Notes: generated by a model from the sequence alone, not told the origin. A stretch of 64,000 bases of DNA from Gottfriedia acidiceleris (GCF_002128425.1 NZ_NESS01000002.1:472660-536659), one strand, 5' to 3'. Positions 1 through 9,313 are shown, numbered from the stretch's first letter. Program-made: numbers and translations.

Positions 1-480
1 GAAGAACTTACAAGCCGTGGTTTTAAAAAGGCTTATGAAATAAAAAAAGCCAGTCATAGTACTAAAAGAGGCATGATAACATTTCAATTTCCAATACCTC
101 AGTCAATTAGTGCCCCGATTTTTGGCATTATCGATACATTTTATAAACATATTGGACATCAAAATATGAATCTTTATATAATGAACAACTCAATTAAAGT
201 CGAAATAAAACCTATTAAACTACCGTATTTTGATGCACAAATTGAACAAGATATTGAAATTTTACAAAACTGTTTGATTGATGGTAAGCTTTCTACTAGA
301 CCAGGTTTTATTGTCTTTACAAGTAATCAAGAACAACTAACTATTTTCGTGAAAGATTCAATAAAAGAAAAGATAAAACAACTTGCAATAGATCATCACA
401 CTGGAATTGAAGATATTACTGAGAAGCTTTTGCATATGGGTTTAAAGGAATTTGAAAAAAATAACTCATTTAATGACTAA
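1..480 (+). CDS. Hypothetical protein, 5' end outside window
   Basis: The reading frame is open from the first base of the window, so the gene starts upstream and only its C-terminal 159 codons are seen. The first in-window Met (position 73) sits inside a continuous coding frame and is unlikely to be the start. The visible part is soluble, with a lysine/glutamate-rich helical C-terminus (around KEKIKQLAIDHHTGIEDITE). I see no transmembrane segment and recognise no family. The TAA at 478-480 is followed by about 110 bases without a clear terminator before the next gene. Confidence 0.6.
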   Translation, partial: EELTSRGFKKAYEIKKASHSTKRGMITFQFPIPQSISAPIFGIIDTFYKHIGHQNMNLYIMNNSIKVEIKPIKLPYFDAQIEQDIEILQNCLIDGKLSTRPGFIVFTSNQEQLTIFVKDSIKEKIKQLAIDHHTGIEDITEKLLHMGLKEFEKNNSFND

Positions 481-593
481 ATTAATCCTCCAATTTCCGA
501 CAACGAGATGGGTACTTGTATTAGAAATCAAATCTCGATGCGTCTATCAATCTAGTTTAGATAATTCTGAAAACCATAAAAAGGGGAATGAAA

Positions 594-1616
594 ATGAAGT
601 TTATCGATCTAAGAAGTGATACTGTAACAAATCCTACAGATGAAATGAGACAATCTATGTTTTCAGCTGAAGTTGGCGATGATGTTTATGGGGATGATCC
701 AACTGTACAAAAATTAGAAAATCTAGCTGCTTCCATGATTGGCAAAGAAGCTGCATTATTTGTACCAAGTGGAACTTTTGGTAACCAACTTGCATTGTTT
801 ACACATTGTGATCGTGGTACAGAAGTTATTCTTGGGGAGGATTGTCATATATTCGAACATGAGGTTGGTGCTGCTTCTATTATTGCAGGGGTTCACTTAA
901 GAACATTACAAACAACTCACGGTAAAATGGATATTAAACGAATTAAACATTCTATCAGACCTGATGATATCCACTATCCAGAAACTTCTTTAATCTGTTT
1001 AGAAAATGCCTATTCAAATGGATCCGTAGTTGATATCGATTATATGAAGCAAGTTTATAGCATTGCAAAAGATGTAAATATTCCTGTTCATTTAGATGGA
1101 GCAAGGATTTTTAACGCCGCAACTTATTTAAAAACAGATGTTAAAGAATTATCTCAATATAGTGATTCAGTAATGTTTTGCTTATCAAAAGGTCTTTGTG
1201 CTCCAGTAGGTTCTATCCTTGCAGGAAGTAAAGAATTTATTGAAAAAGCGAAAAAGAAACGTAAACTATTAGGTGGAGGCTGGAGACAATCTGGTTTTTT
1301 AGCAGCCGCTGGTATAATCGCATTAGAAAAAATGACGGAACGATTACATGAAGATCATGAAAATGCTCTATATTTAGCTAATAGACTAACTGAAATCCCA
1401 GGAATTAATGTTGACACATCTCAACTTCATATCAACTTAGTATTCTTCCAAATGACTGATATGAAAAGAAGTCCTGAGGAAATTGAACAAATATTTAAAG
1501 AGAACGGAATTATTACTTTTGCGCCTGAAGAAGATGGTATGATGCGTTTTGCTACACATTACTGGATTAAGAAAAATGATATTGATAAAGTAATTGATGT
1601 GATGAAAACAATCTAA
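594..1616 (+). CDS. ltaE: Low-specificity L-threonine aldolase (PLP enzyme)
   Basis: A fold-type I PLP enzyme that cleaves L-threonine or allo-threonine to glycine and acetaldehyde in the cytosol. It shows the family N-terminus FIDLRSDTVTNPT, the DDVYGDDPTV segment, the cofactor-contacting HLDGARIFNAA, and the Schiff-base lysine in CLSKGLCAPVGS. Its length of about 340 residues is normal. Two in-frame ATGs lie at 588 and 594. AAGGGG (581-586) is one base from the first but seven from the second, so I place the start at 594. The gene is monocistronic, ending at a strong terminator. The function call is secure; substrate stereospecificity cannot be read from sequence. Confidence 0.93.
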   Translation: MKFIDLRSDTVTNPTDEMRQSMFSAEVGDDVYGDDPTVQKLENLAASMIGKEAALFVPSGTFGNQLALFTHCDRGTEVILGEDCHIFEHEVGAASIIAGVHLRTLQTTHGKMDIKRIKHSIRPDDIHYPETSLICLENAYSNGSVVDIDYMKQVYSIAKDVNIPVHLDGARIFNAATYLKTDVKELSQYSDSVMFCLSKGLCAPVGSILAGSKEFIEKAKKKRKLLGGGWRQSGFLAAAGIIALEKMTERLHEDHENALYLANRLTEIPGINVDTSQLHINLVFFQMTDMKRSPEEIEQIFKENGIITFAPEEDGMMRFATHYWIKKNDIDKVIDVMKTI

Positions 1617-1633
1617 ATTTTGGATGTAAAATT

Positions 1634-1662
1634 AAAAAAAGAGGAAAATTCCTCTTTTTTTT
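1634..1662 (+). terminator. Intrinsic terminator after threonine aldolase
   Basis: An AAAAAGAGGAA / TTCCTCTTTTT stem with a very short loop runs directly into a T-tract, 18 bases after the aldolase stop. Confidence 0.9.
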
Positions 1663-1766
1663 ATGGACTGTTAGAGTAAATGGGAATCTTCTTACTATCC
1701 AATTGACAAGATATGATAGTTAAACAAGGATTTCAGTAATTCGTGTCGAATAACATCTAAAAAATA

Positions 1767-2024
1767 ATGAATTTTTCAGGTGAAATTTCAAATGAAAAAT
1801 TTGAGGATATAGTATCACTTCATTTAAAAATATTCGGGAAAAAAATGACACCATTTTTTAATAGAAGGGAAAAAAATAATAGATATGAATCTGATTATCC
1901 GATTTTTCTTGTAAATTATAAAGCAGGAAAATTCTTATTAGAAATGCATTATCAAAAAATAACAAGGTGTTTTGGCAGCGCGCTTTTTCTTCTTAAAGTA
2001 AATAGCAAGTTGTTCAATAAGTAG
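1767..2024 (+). CDS. Doubtful 85-residue ORF
   Basis: An open frame of 85 codons with no convincing ribosome-binding site (only an A-rich stretch precedes the ATG) and no recognised domain. Composition is basic and aromatic, compatible with a small soluble protein or a decayed remnant. It lies between two terminators, and a bidirectional hairpin follows it, which is the only contextual support. I list it because nothing else explains the 1.66-2.06 kb interval. Confidence 0.25.
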   Translation: MNFSGEISNEKFEDIVSLHLKIFGKKMTPFFNRREKNNRYESDYPIFLVNYKAGKFLLEMHYQKITRCFGSALFLLKVNSKLFNK

Positions 2025-2063
2025 AAGTTTGATTTCCTATTTGAATATCCAACAGTGAAAATA

Positions 2064-2094
2064 AAAAGAACTGTACTAGCGGGACAGTTCTTTT
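2064..2094. terminator. Bidirectional hairpin terminator
   Basis: AAAAGAACTGT and ACAGTTCTTTT form a stem with A- and T-tracts on both sides. It can serve the frame on its left and the minus-strand gene at 2118-2285. Confidence 0.75.
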
Positions 2095-2117
2095 AAAGAG
2101 GTATTAATTTACTTAAT

Positions 2118-2285
2118 TTACTTTTTTAGAGGTGAAATTACTTTGTTATAAAAATATCTTTCCCATTTAGATAATAAACTGTTCCCATTTTCACCTCGTT
2201 GTATTTCACTTTCATGTTTTTTATGAAATTCGGCTACTCGCTTATTATGTTCTTTATGCCAATTATGGAGAGATGTTTGCTTCAT
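2118..2285 (-). CDS. Small basic hypothetical protein (55 aa)
   Basis: A 55-residue protein beginning MKQTSLHNWHKEHNKR, strongly charged and His/Lys/Glu-rich, without a membrane segment. The start is fixed by an AAGGAGG ribosome-binding site eight bases upstream; a longer version of the frame has no such site. It ends just before a shared terminator. It resembles the many small uncharacterised proteins of Bacillaceae. I do not recognise a family. Confidence 0.6.
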   Translation of the reverse strand: MKQTSLHNWHKEHNKRVAEFHKKHESEIQRGENGNSLLSKWERYFYNKVISPLKK

Positions 2286-2415
2286 TCTTATTCCTCCTTC
2301 TATTTTTATCATAATGATTATAGCAGTAGAATTATTAATTAAAAAGCTATTTTAGCCAACAAGTTTTGACATAGTGGATGCAAATATTTTCTATTGAGGA
2401 GAGAGGTTAATCTTT

Positions 2416-2610
2416 ATGAAAAACTATTTTATAAGATTGATATTCGGACTCGTTACATATGCTATTATTTTAGTTTTATCTTTTATTTTTAAGATTGATT
2501 TGTACAATTCAAAGCACCCCTTTATTAATTTTATTTTATTACTTCTTATATTAGCCGGAGGTTGGGGTGGCTGGTTTTTCCACAAGTTAAAAAAGAATAG
2601 TTTTTTATAG
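2416..2610 (+). CDS. Small two-TM membrane protein (64 aa)
   Basis: Residues 4-25 and 36-56 are strongly hydrophobic, separated by a short loop, with a positively charged C-terminus (KLKKN). This is a typical small integral membrane protein. GAGGAGAGAGG (2396-2406) acts as ribosome-binding site. The family is not recognised. It stands alone; the nearest neighbour is another small two-TM protein 230 bases downstream. Confidence 0.6.
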   Translation: MKNYFIRLIFGLVTYAIILVLSFIFKIDLYNSKHPFINFILLLLILAGGWGGWFFHKLKKNSFL

Positions 2611-2838
2611 AACTAACGTATTAATGGAACAAAACGATCGGCTGAATAGTCGCTATTTTTAGCAGCTAAATGACAGTTTAATTTAATAAGCAACGAACTT
2701 TCAACAGAATATTAATTACAAAATATTCCAATTTCATTTATACTAAAGATAGATTTTAATTATGAATATAGACTTAGAAAATCTCGAAATATTTAAGTGA
2801 ATATACAGGTCGGCTTTTGAAAGGAATGATACGAAACA

Positions 2839-3030
2839 ATGGGAAACATAAAGCAAAAATTTAAAAGTAAGGTGAGCATTTCTCAAATTTTTTTTATGTC
2901 AATGTTTTATGCAATTGCAAGTACAATATTTAGTGATATTATTCATAATCGATTTATTAATGGTATTTTTGGGGGATTATTCATCCTTATCGGTTGGATA
3001 TTAGCCATATTACTTATAAAAAATGACTAA
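2839..3030 (+). CDS. Small two-TM membrane protein (63 aa)
   Basis: It has a basic N-terminus (MGNIKQKFKSK) followed by hydrophobic segments at about residues 15-31 and 42-60, separated by a short polar link. The ribosome-binding site is modest (AAAGGAATG about 10 bases upstream). No family is recognised. Its size and topology resemble the protein at 2416-2610 but the sequences are not obviously related. Confidence 0.5.
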   Translation: MGNIKQKFKSKVSISQIFFMSMFYAIASTIFSDIIHNRFINGIFGGLFILIGWILAILLIKND

Positions 3031-3192
3031 GAGTTTAAAAAATTACTTAAATAAAAGTATCGTTATTATTAACAGAATTATCAAGAAACTATTGTGCATT
3101 AGGATGACCTTTTATATATTAATAGTACAACATGAACGAAACATTTCTTATATTAAGTTGAATTTACTTAAAAGTTTTAAGGAGGATGTATG

Positions 3193-3672
3193 ATGGAAAA
3201 AATAATTGAAAAAGCAATACAAGATGTCTACCCCGATGATTTCGCTTGGTGTTATGGGTGTGGTCGATTAAATAAAGATGGTCACCATCTTCGAACTGGT
3301 TGGCAAGGTGATAAAACTGTTACGATCTTTACACCGGAATCAAAATACATGGGAATTCCAGGTTTTATTTATGGTGGATTAATAGCTTCGTTAATTGATT
3401 GTCATGGGACAGGTTCTGCCTCACTTGCTTTACACCGTAAGAATGGAAACGAAATAGGAGATGGATCAGTACCTCCTAGATTTGTAACCGCTGCCCTCAA
3501 TGTGGAATATCTTAAACCAACTCCACAAGATGTTCCACTAAAAGCAGTTGGAACTGTTGAAGAAATCCATCCTAAAAAATGGAAAGTTCATACAGAATTA
3601 TTCGCAAATGATATTCTTTGTGCTCGTGGAGAGGTAGTTCTTGTTGTTATGCCAAGCACATTTTTAAAATAA
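3193..3672 (+). CDS. PaaI-type hotdog-fold acyl-CoA thioesterase
   Basis: A cytosolic hotdog-fold protein of the 4HBT/PaaI group, expected to hydrolyse acyl- or aryl-CoA thioesters. The key helix motif GFIYGGLIASLIDCHG follows the hotdog pattern of a Gly-Gly turn with a downstream acidic residue. An N-terminal CYGCGRLNKDGHHLR segment is common in the single-domain Firmicutes members. AAGGAGG at 3179-3185 lies four bases from a first ATG (3190) and seven from the second (3193), so I use 3193. It is monocistronic. The substrate is unknown. Confidence 0.85.
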   Translation: MEKIIEKAIQDVYPDDFAWCYGCGRLNKDGHHLRTGWQGDKTVTIFTPESKYMGIPGFIYGGLIASLIDCHGTGSASLALHRKNGNEIGDGSVPPRFVTAALNVEYLKPTPQDVPLKAVGTVEEIHPKKWKVHTELFANDILCARGEVVLVVMPSTFLK

Positions 3673-3845
3673 AACAAGCTTGGAAGTTCTTTAAACAAAC
3701 CAAGATGGTGTGAAGAAGTATTTACATTCCGTATTTTTAAAGTGGAGGAATGATTTAGAAGATTTTTGGAAGGATTCACAGAATAAGTTAGTGCTCCAAA
3801 AAAATAGTTCTTACACAACAAATGTTTCCTTTTGTTAAAGGTTAT

Positions 3846-3872
3846 GAGTAGCTTTTCGCTACTCTATTTTTT
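3846..3872 (+). terminator. Intrinsic terminator
   Basis: GAGTAGC-TTTTC-GCTACTC stem followed by TATTTTTT. It lies 170 bases after the thioesterase stop, with no other gene between. Confidence 0.75.
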
Positions 3873-3953
3873 CGTACTACTAAAAAATATAAATCTCTAT
3901 CTAATTCAATTTCATTTGTTTTAATAAAGAGTATATGGTAAATTAAGGTCATT

Positions 3954-3979
3954 AACTTATTAAAGTCGTTTAATAAGTT
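3954..3979. promoter_or_regulatory. Palindromic operator in front of the ROK regulator
   Basis: A perfect inverted repeat with 11-base arms AACTTATTAAA / TTTAATAAGTT and a 4-base spacer ends 20 bases before the regulator's start codon. Three related palindromes precede the MFS gene at 5485-5582, so this is most likely the ROK protein's own binding site. Confidence 0.75.
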
Positions 3980-3998
3980 TTTTAAGGTGGTGAATCTA

Positions 3999-5021
3999 GT
4001 GAATGAATTTTTAGCAACTCCAAACTCAATGAAGAAAATGATTCTTCGCGGCATTCGTACAACGCTTTTAAAACTAGGTAGTGCAACAAAAGTTGAATTA
4101 AGTCAAAAGCTAGAAATTAGTTTTCCGACAATTAGTAAGTTTCTAACAGAAATGGAAAAAGAAGGAGAAGTTCTTTTAGTTGGTCTAGATCATTCTAGTG
4201 GTGGAAGAAGGGCAAAAAGATATTCTTACAATCCTGAACATATGTTAGGATTAGTAATATTTTTAGAGAAAACAGAAACGAATTATATCATTTTTAATTG
4301 TGTCGGTGAAATAAAGGAACAAGGCGATACGCCAAGTGCATTAATAGACAATAGTTTGCATTTTTTAACTAAGACCATTGAAAATATAATCACTAAATAT
4401 CCAAAAATCAGTTCAATGTCGATTGGTGTTCCAGCAGCAGTTGATAATGGAAAAGTATTTTATATCCCAGGATACGAACAGTTTCAAAACATTAATTTAA
4501 AAGAATATTATGAAGAGTATTTTTCGATCCCTGTCATAGTAGAGAACGATATGAATGCAGCGGTTTTAGGGTTTCACAATAATAGAGGCTTAAAAGATAA
4601 ACAATCCCTTGTTTATTTGTATTCAGGTCAAAACGGTCCAGGTGCAGGAATTATGGTAAACGGTGATGTTGTTAGAGGAAGTACTTTTTTCTCTGGAGAG
4701 GTTTCATTCGTTCCTCAGTATGATGAAAAAAATTTTGGGCAGGCATTAGAAAATGGAAGAGGACTAAAAAATTTAATAATAAGTGAGGACTATGAAATTG
4801 ATGCAATCAGCAGGCTATTGGCCTCATTTGTAGCTATTATTAACCCTCATATCATCATTTTTTGTAATGATGAAGTTGAAAATGTAATATTAGATAAAAT
4901 TAGAATTACTAGCACAAATTACATTCCGTCCGAACATCTTCCTGTGCTTACGTCGAGTGATTGGAAACAAGACTATTTATTTGGATTACAAAGTCTTTGT
5001 CTTAAACTTATGATCGATTAA
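3999..5021 (+). CDS. ROK-family transcriptional repressor
   Basis: A NagC/XylR-type ROK regulator of 340 residues. It has an N-terminal winged helix-turn-helix (about residues 18-65, KVELSQKLEISFPTISKFL) followed by a sugar-kinase-like domain with IGVPAAV and VENDMNAAVLGF. The kinase signature is eroded: the GxGxG nucleotide loop is only GPGAGIMVNG and the CxCGxxGCxE zinc motif is absent, so this is a sensor and not an active sugar kinase. The start is GTG at 3999, eight bases behind AAGGTGG; an upstream GTG overlaps that site. A palindromic operator just upstream suggests autoregulation. The downstream VOC and MFS genes are its likely targets. Confidence 0.85.
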   Translation: MNEFLATPNSMKKMILRGIRTTLLKLGSATKVELSQKLEISFPTISKFLTEMEKEGEVLLVGLDHSSGGRRAKRYSYNPEHMLGLVIFLEKTETNYIIFNCVGEIKEQGDTPSALIDNSLHFLTKTIENIITKYPKISSMSIGVPAAVDNGKVFYIPGYEQFQNINLKEYYEEYFSIPVIVENDMNAAVLGFHNNRGLKDKQSLVYLYSGQNGPGAGIMVNGDVVRGSTFFSGEVSFVPQYDEKNFGQALENGRGLKNLIISEDYEIDAISRLLASFVAIINPHIIIFCNDEVENVILDKIRITSTNYIPSEHLPVLTSSDWKQDYLFGLQSLCLKLMID

Positions 5022-5104
5022 AAATTTAAAATAAAGTCATATAAGGTGGTGATCTTCTTAAATACTAAAGTGTAAAAAAATAATATTGGGGAGAGAAAAA
5101 AGAA

Positions 5105-5485
5105 ATGAAAATTGAACACGTTGCTATATGGGTTAATGATTTGGAGGGGATGAGGAAGTTTTATGAAACTTTCTTTAATTGTAAATCAAACAATAAATAT
5201 CATAATATTGAAAAGGAATTTGAATCTTATTTTCTTACTTTCGAATCTGGCGCACGATTAGAGATTATGCGAAAGGCGGGGATTGTTAAGACTAATCCTG
5301 CTGATCAAATTGGTTGGGCTCATATTGCAATCTCCTTAGGAAGTGAAGATGCTGTCAATCAGATGACTACCAAATTTAAAAATAGCGGTTATCCTCTTAT
5401 TAGTGGACCTCGTTTGACTGGTGATGGGTACTATGAGAGTGTAATAAAAGACCCTGAAGGAAACCTTTTAGAATTGACAGTATAA
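5105..5485 (+). CDS. VOC/glyoxalase-family protein
   Basis: A single-domain vicinal-oxygen-chelate protein of 126 residues with the paired beta-alpha-beta-beta-beta modules. Candidate metal ligands are His5 (KIEHVAIWV), the Glu in RLEIM, the His in GWAHIAISL, and the Glu near the C-terminus (NLLELTV), which are the four usual positions. The GGGGAGAG ribosome-binding site is clear. It lies between a ROK repressor and an MFS transporter. The first operator-like palindrome downstream begins at its stop codon. The reaction (isomerase, dioxygenase or antibiotic binding) cannot be told. Confidence 0.8.
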   Translation: MKIEHVAIWVNDLEGMRKFYETFFNCKSNNKYHNIEKEFESYFLTFESGARLEIMRKAGIVKTNPADQIGWAHIAISLGSEDAVNQMTTKFKNSGYPLISGPRLTGDGYYESVIKDPEGNLLELTV

Positions 5486-5510
5486 ACTTATTAAAGATAT
5501 TAAATAAGTA
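5485..5510. promoter_or_regulatory. ROK operator-like palindrome 1 upstream of MFS gene
   Basis: AACTTATTAAA-GATA-TTAAATAAGTA is an imperfect version of the regulator's own operator. It overlaps the last base of the VOC stop codon. Confidence 0.55.
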
Positions 5511-5521
5511 TTTGATTCGGC

Positions 5522-5546
5522 ACTTTTTAAATCCGTTTAATAAGTT
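5522..5546. promoter_or_regulatory. ROK operator-like palindrome 2 upstream of MFS gene
   Basis: ACTTTTTAAA-TCCG-TTTAATAAGT: the right half matches the regulator's own operator exactly, and the left half matches the next site. Confidence 0.6.
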
Positions 5547-5558
5547 TGCATTTTCAGC

Positions 5559-5582
5559 ACTTTTTAAACATATTTAAAAAGT
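5559..5582. promoter_or_regulatory. ROK operator-like palindrome 3 upstream of MFS gene
   Basis: A perfect inverted repeat of 10-base arms ACTTTTTAAA / TTTAAAAAGT with the same 4-base spacer, ending 24 bases before the MFS start codon. Confidence 0.65.
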
Positions 5583-5606
5583 AATATTATAACTAGGAGG
5601 TTAAGT

Positions 5607-6848
5607 ATGGACTATTCATTGAATAGACGTCAAATTCAATTATGGCGTATCGCCATTTATTTCATTTTTGCACTGACTGGATTTGCATTCGCATCATGGG
5701 TATCTCGCACGCCTGCAATTAGGGATGCTCTAGGTTCTACTACAGCTGAGATGGGGGTCATCATATTTGGGCTTTCCGTAGGATCGATCATCGGACTGAT
5801 AAGTGCCAGTATTCTTATCGCTCAAAAGGGCGGACGTTTTGTTATGGTTTTTGGTCTACTAGTTGTTTCTATTGGATTATTAATTGTTGGATTCAGTGGT
5901 TCGTGGCTGACAAATAGTATTATAGTATTTTTAGGGCTAGTCGTTTTTGGTTTCGGGCAAGGAATATGCGATGTAGCGATGAATGTAGAGGGAACCGCAG
6001 TTGAGATAGCCGCACAAAAGTCGCTCTTAACCGGTTTTCATGCAGCGTTCAGCTTGGGTACGCTTCTTGGTGCATTGGTCGGTTCGGCAATGACTAAATC
6101 AGGAATCATTGTACCTATTCACTTGACACTTACTGCCCTGGTTATTGTTCTAATTGTTTTGTCTTTATACCGTTTTATACCTGCCGATACAGGTAAAGAA
6201 GTTGCTAGTAATTCCGTTAAAGTAAACAGAACGCAGGAATATATGTCTGTATGGAAAGAGCGACGCACAATAATGATCGGTATCATTGTTCTTGGAATGG
6301 CTTTCGTCGAAGGATCAGCAAATGACTGGTTACCGTTAATTATGGTTGATGGTTACAATGTTACGCCAGCTATGGGTTCTATTGCATATGGTATTTTTGT
6401 AGGTTCAATGACTTTTGGACGTGCAATAGGTGATAAAATTTTAGACCGCTTCGGTAGAGTTATCGTTTTGCGTGCATCAACACTTTTGGCTTTTGTAGGA
6501 TTGATTATTGTTATAATGAGTCATAATTTCAAGGTAGCCACTATTGGTATTGTTTTTTGGGGATTCGGGGCAGCATTTGGTTTTCCAGTTGGCCTGTCCG
6601 CTGCAGGAGACGATCCTCATAGAGTGGCTGCAAGAGTAAGTGCTGTATCGACTGCTGGATACCTTGCATTCCTAGTAGGACCACCATTTTTAGGAATGAT
6701 TGGTGAACACGTAGGGCTACTTCGAGCTCTGATTTTCGTACTTATAGCTGTTACGATCTCTGGACTACTTTCAAAAGCTGCAAAACCGATTGGTAAACAA
6801 AATAATTTGGAAATGGACTCGAAAGTATCTAATTCCCTAAAGTTGTAA
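5607..6848 (+). CDS. MFS transporter (YbjJ-like)
   Basis: A 413-residue major facilitator with 12 predicted membrane helices. The N-terminal SRTPAIRDALG segment after helix 1 and the DRFGRVIVLRAS loop between helices 8 and 9 are typical of the YbjJ/FucP-like group, whose substrates include sugars and unknown small molecules. AGGAGG at 5596-5601 sets the start. Three copies of the ROK-type palindrome lie in its 120-base leader, so it is likely repressed by the upstream ROK protein and released by its substrate or a derivative. The gene seems a little less AT-rich than its neighbours, a hint of different origin. Confidence 0.85.
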   Translation: MDYSLNRRQIQLWRIAIYFIFALTGFAFASWVSRTPAIRDALGSTTAEMGVIIFGLSVGSIIGLISASILIAQKGGRFVMVFGLLVVSIGLLIVGFSGSWLTNSIIVFLGLVVFGFGQGICDVAMNVEGTAVEIAAQKSLLTGFHAAFSLGTLLGALVGSAMTKSGIIVPIHLTLTALVIVLIVLSLYRFIPADTGKEVASNSVKVNRTQEYMSVWKERRTIMIGIIVLGMAFVEGSANDWLPLIMVDGYNVTPAMGSIAYGIFVGSMTFGRAIGDKILDRFGRVIVLRASTLLAFVGLIIVIMSHNFKVATIGIVFWGFGAAFGFPVGLSAAGDDPHRVAARVSAVSTAGYLAFLVGPPFLGMIGEHVGLLRALIFVLIAVTISGLLSKAAKPIGKQNNLEMDSKVSNSLKL

Positions 6849-6959
6849 AATAAATATTCGACTTGCCTACCGAAACATTAAACGAAATACAGATAGCAAA
6901 ACTGTGTGATTAAATGAATCTTATCCAACTAAACGCATGTGTTAGTTGTACACTCGTCA

Positions 6960-6985
6960 AGAGCTGAGAGATCAGCTCATTTTAG
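6960..6985 (+). terminator. Intrinsic terminator after MFS gene
   Basis: GAGCTGA-GAGA-TCAGCTC stem followed by ATTTTAG, 110 bases after the MFS stop. Confidence 0.65.
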
Positions 6986-7098
6986 TACTTTAATAAAACA
7001 ACTAGTATAATATTTCAAACAAAAAGTTCCTTATTTAAGATTTTTGCTTTATACTTAAGAACGGTAATTTGTCATCTTTTGATAAGGAGTTTTCCATT

Positions 7099-8346
7099 AT
7101 GGGTTTTATCTATATTAATAACAATGTCTTGGATAATTTGTTTTATGTATTAGTGAGTATTTTTATATTTTTTGTTTTATACGATAATGTCAAAATGTTA
7201 ATAAATTATAAAAAAACATTGCTTACTATATGCATGAGTTTACCAATAGTCTTATGTATGAAATTTCCAATTTATATAGATGAATATTGTGTTCATGATC
7301 TTAGGCAAATCCCACTATTCATTGGCACGCTTTATGGTGGATGGGTTGTTGGAGCAGGTTTGTTTTTCATTTTATTAGCTACTCGAATTGCTCTATATGG
7401 ATTCAATGTTCTAACATTAATTGTTTATATTGTAATCTATTGTGCAACAGCAATTTTTTCAACAAAATTCAATCAACAAAATAAGAAGAACAAGTTAATT
7501 TCTTCTGTTATACTTACTTTATTACTTGAAATCCTAACTACATTTATTGCTTTAAAGATGTCTAAATATTTTGTCCTAACAGATGCTTATATTTTTTATT
7601 TTATTATTTTACCTCCTATCGTCATGTTTTTTGCCGTATATCTTTTAGAAGTATTAATGGATACCATTCATATAAGAACACACATCGTTAAGCTTGAAAA
7701 AATGGAGGTAGTTAGTCAGCTTGCAGCAAGTATTTCACACGAAGTTAGAAATCCTTTAACGGTTGTGAAGGGGTTTGTTGAGCTTCTAAAAGCTCCGAAA
7801 CTATCTCAAGAAGAGAAAGAACGATACATTCATCATGTAGTGAATGAACTTAACAATGCAGAGTCTATTATTAATGATTACTTAGCGTTTGCGAAACCTG
7901 CACCTGATAAAGAGGAAAAAATTCTTATTGAACGTGAAATTAGAAATGTAATCGAAATTATTAAACCATTAGCTAATATGACCTCAGTGAAAATAACCGA
8001 TGATCTAAAACAAGGAATTGTACTTGGAAATGCGAATCATTTCCGTCAATGTTTTTTAAACTTAATAAAAAATGGAATTGAGGCTATGCCAAACGGTGGA
8101 GAACTTCAAATTGTATCATTTTCTGATAAAAAAGTAGCAACAGTAATAATTAAGGATAACGGAATTGGGATGAGTAAAGAGCAAATTAACAGGTTTGGAG
8201 AGCCTTATTATAGCTGCAAAGAAAAAGGAACAGGACTAGGTTCAATGGTTGCTTTAAAGACCATTCAAACATTAAGAGGGAAATTGACTATTGAAAGTAT
8301 TCTAAATGAGGGAACTACGATCAAGATTATATTTCCAATTAATTAA
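7099..8346 (+). CDS. Membrane-bound sensor histidine kinase (5TMR-LYT type, Spo0-phosphorelay-like)
   Basis: The N-terminal 190 residues form about six hydrophobic helices in the 5TM-receptor LYT/KinB style. These are followed by a HisKA dimerisation domain with the phospho-accepting His214 in SISHEVRNPLTVVKGF, an N-box (LNLIKNGIEAMPNGG), a G1 box (DNGIGM) and a G2 box (GTGLGSMVAL). It lacks PAS domains and has no response regulator beside it. That pattern is common for kinases feeding the sporulation phosphorelay, so this role is an inference. AAGGAG nine bases upstream selects ATG 7099; a TTG 30 bases earlier has no such site. No terminator is obvious downstream. Confidence 0.88.
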   Translation: MGFIYINNNVLDNLFYVLVSIFIFFVLYDNVKMLINYKKTLLTICMSLPIVLCMKFPIYIDEYCVHDLRQIPLFIGTLYGGWVVGAGLFFILLATRIALYGFNVLTLIVYIVIYCATAIFSTKFNQQNKKNKLISSVILTLLLEILTTFIALKMSKYFVLTDAYIFYFIILPPIVMFFAVYLLEVLMDTIHIRTHIVKLEKMEVVSQLAASISHEVRNPLTVVKGFVELLKAPKLSQEEKERYIHHVVNELNNAESIINDYLAFAKPAPDKEEKILIEREIRNVIEIIKPLANMTSVKITDDLKQGIVLGNANHFRQCFLNLIKNGIEAMPNGGELQIVSFSDKKVATVIIKDNGIGMSKEQINRFGEPYYSCKEKGTGLGSMVALKTIQTLRGKLTIESILNEGTTIKIIFPIN

Positions 8347-8480
8347 TAAATTTCAGTTTGCATTATTATTATTTCTTAGTAAAAAGTAAAAATGATAGAT
8401 TAGCAATAGGTTTAGATATTGTTTTAACAAATGGATACATCTCGATTTCTACTATCAAACATTATATATTATTGAACTAA

Positions 8481-9032
8481 AGTGGCAATTACAAGTGGCC
8501 CCAAGTGCAAACAAAGATTTTTATGTCAGATAACATTGATGAAAAGGTTATTCGAAATGAAATTGATTTAGCTTTGACAGTCATGCTTATAGAGATTGAA
8601 AAGCTAACGAATATCGATATATATATTGAAGAATATTATTTAGCAATTTCAAATGACCATCCATTGGCGGATAGGGATACAGTGGGGCTAGAAGAGATAA
8701 GGGACCTGTCACTTGTGTTATGTCCAATAAACCAAAAGCGCCGAAAGTTAATTGATGATGCCTTTACCTCAGTAGGATTTTCCAACCAGCCAATCATCGA
8801 ATTAACAGAGATAAAATCTATATTGAGTTTAGTGAATGTAGGTATGGGAGCAACCATTCTTCCCAGAACACTTCTCGATTCTGAGAGGGATGAGACTCTA
8901 AAGGTAATTAAAATAGAAAACCCAACAATTTGTAACGAAATTGCCACTGTATATCATAAAGAAAAATATATTAGGTCAGCAGCAAGAAGTTTTATAGACT
9001 TGTTGGTTACTCATTTGAAAAAACAAAACTGA
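8481..9032 (+). pseudogene. LysR-family regulator remnant (C-terminal effector domain only)
   Basis: The frame encodes about 180 residues of a LysR substrate-binding domain, recognisable from VQTKIFMSDNIDEKV, ISNDHPLAD and VNVGMGATILPRTLL. The N-terminal winged-helix domain and linker (about 100 residues) are missing. In-frame coding resumes right after a stop at 8478-8480 and reads into the domain before any start codon. No ribosome-binding site precedes the first possible start (GTG 8505). It is therefore a 5'-truncated gene, similar to CynR/CcpC-type regulators. Confidence 0.75.
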
Positions 9033-9084
9033 ATGAGAGTGTGTATCCTTATTTTATATAAGTATATATAAGTATTAATTTTAA

Positions 9085-9216
9085 ATATGTGAAGTATTCA
9101 AAGGTGCTACCCAATCCAATCAACAGGTAATTGAATGGATTTCTCAAAAAATTTCTGAAATCGAACGTATGAGAAATGAATATGATCAAATGCTTGTTAC
9201 AATTAATATCATGTAG
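9085..9216 (+). pseudogene. Short C-terminal remnant, MerR-regulator-like
   Basis: An open frame of 43 codons beginning straight after a stop codon, with no start or ribosome-binding site, encodes a coiled-coil C-terminus (QQVIEWISQKISEIERMR) ending in TAG. Its heptad pattern resembles the dimerisation helix of MerR-family proteins. It directly follows the LysR remnant, so the interval looks like decayed regulatory genes. Assignment to MerR is tentative. Confidence 0.35.
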
Positions 9217-9313
9217 AATACAGGAAGACATTAAAGATTCGAAAAATGTATAATCTTGATATACTATTTTTTATTATTGAGTAGTTTGCAAACGGTTTTC
9301 TTTTAATAGAAAT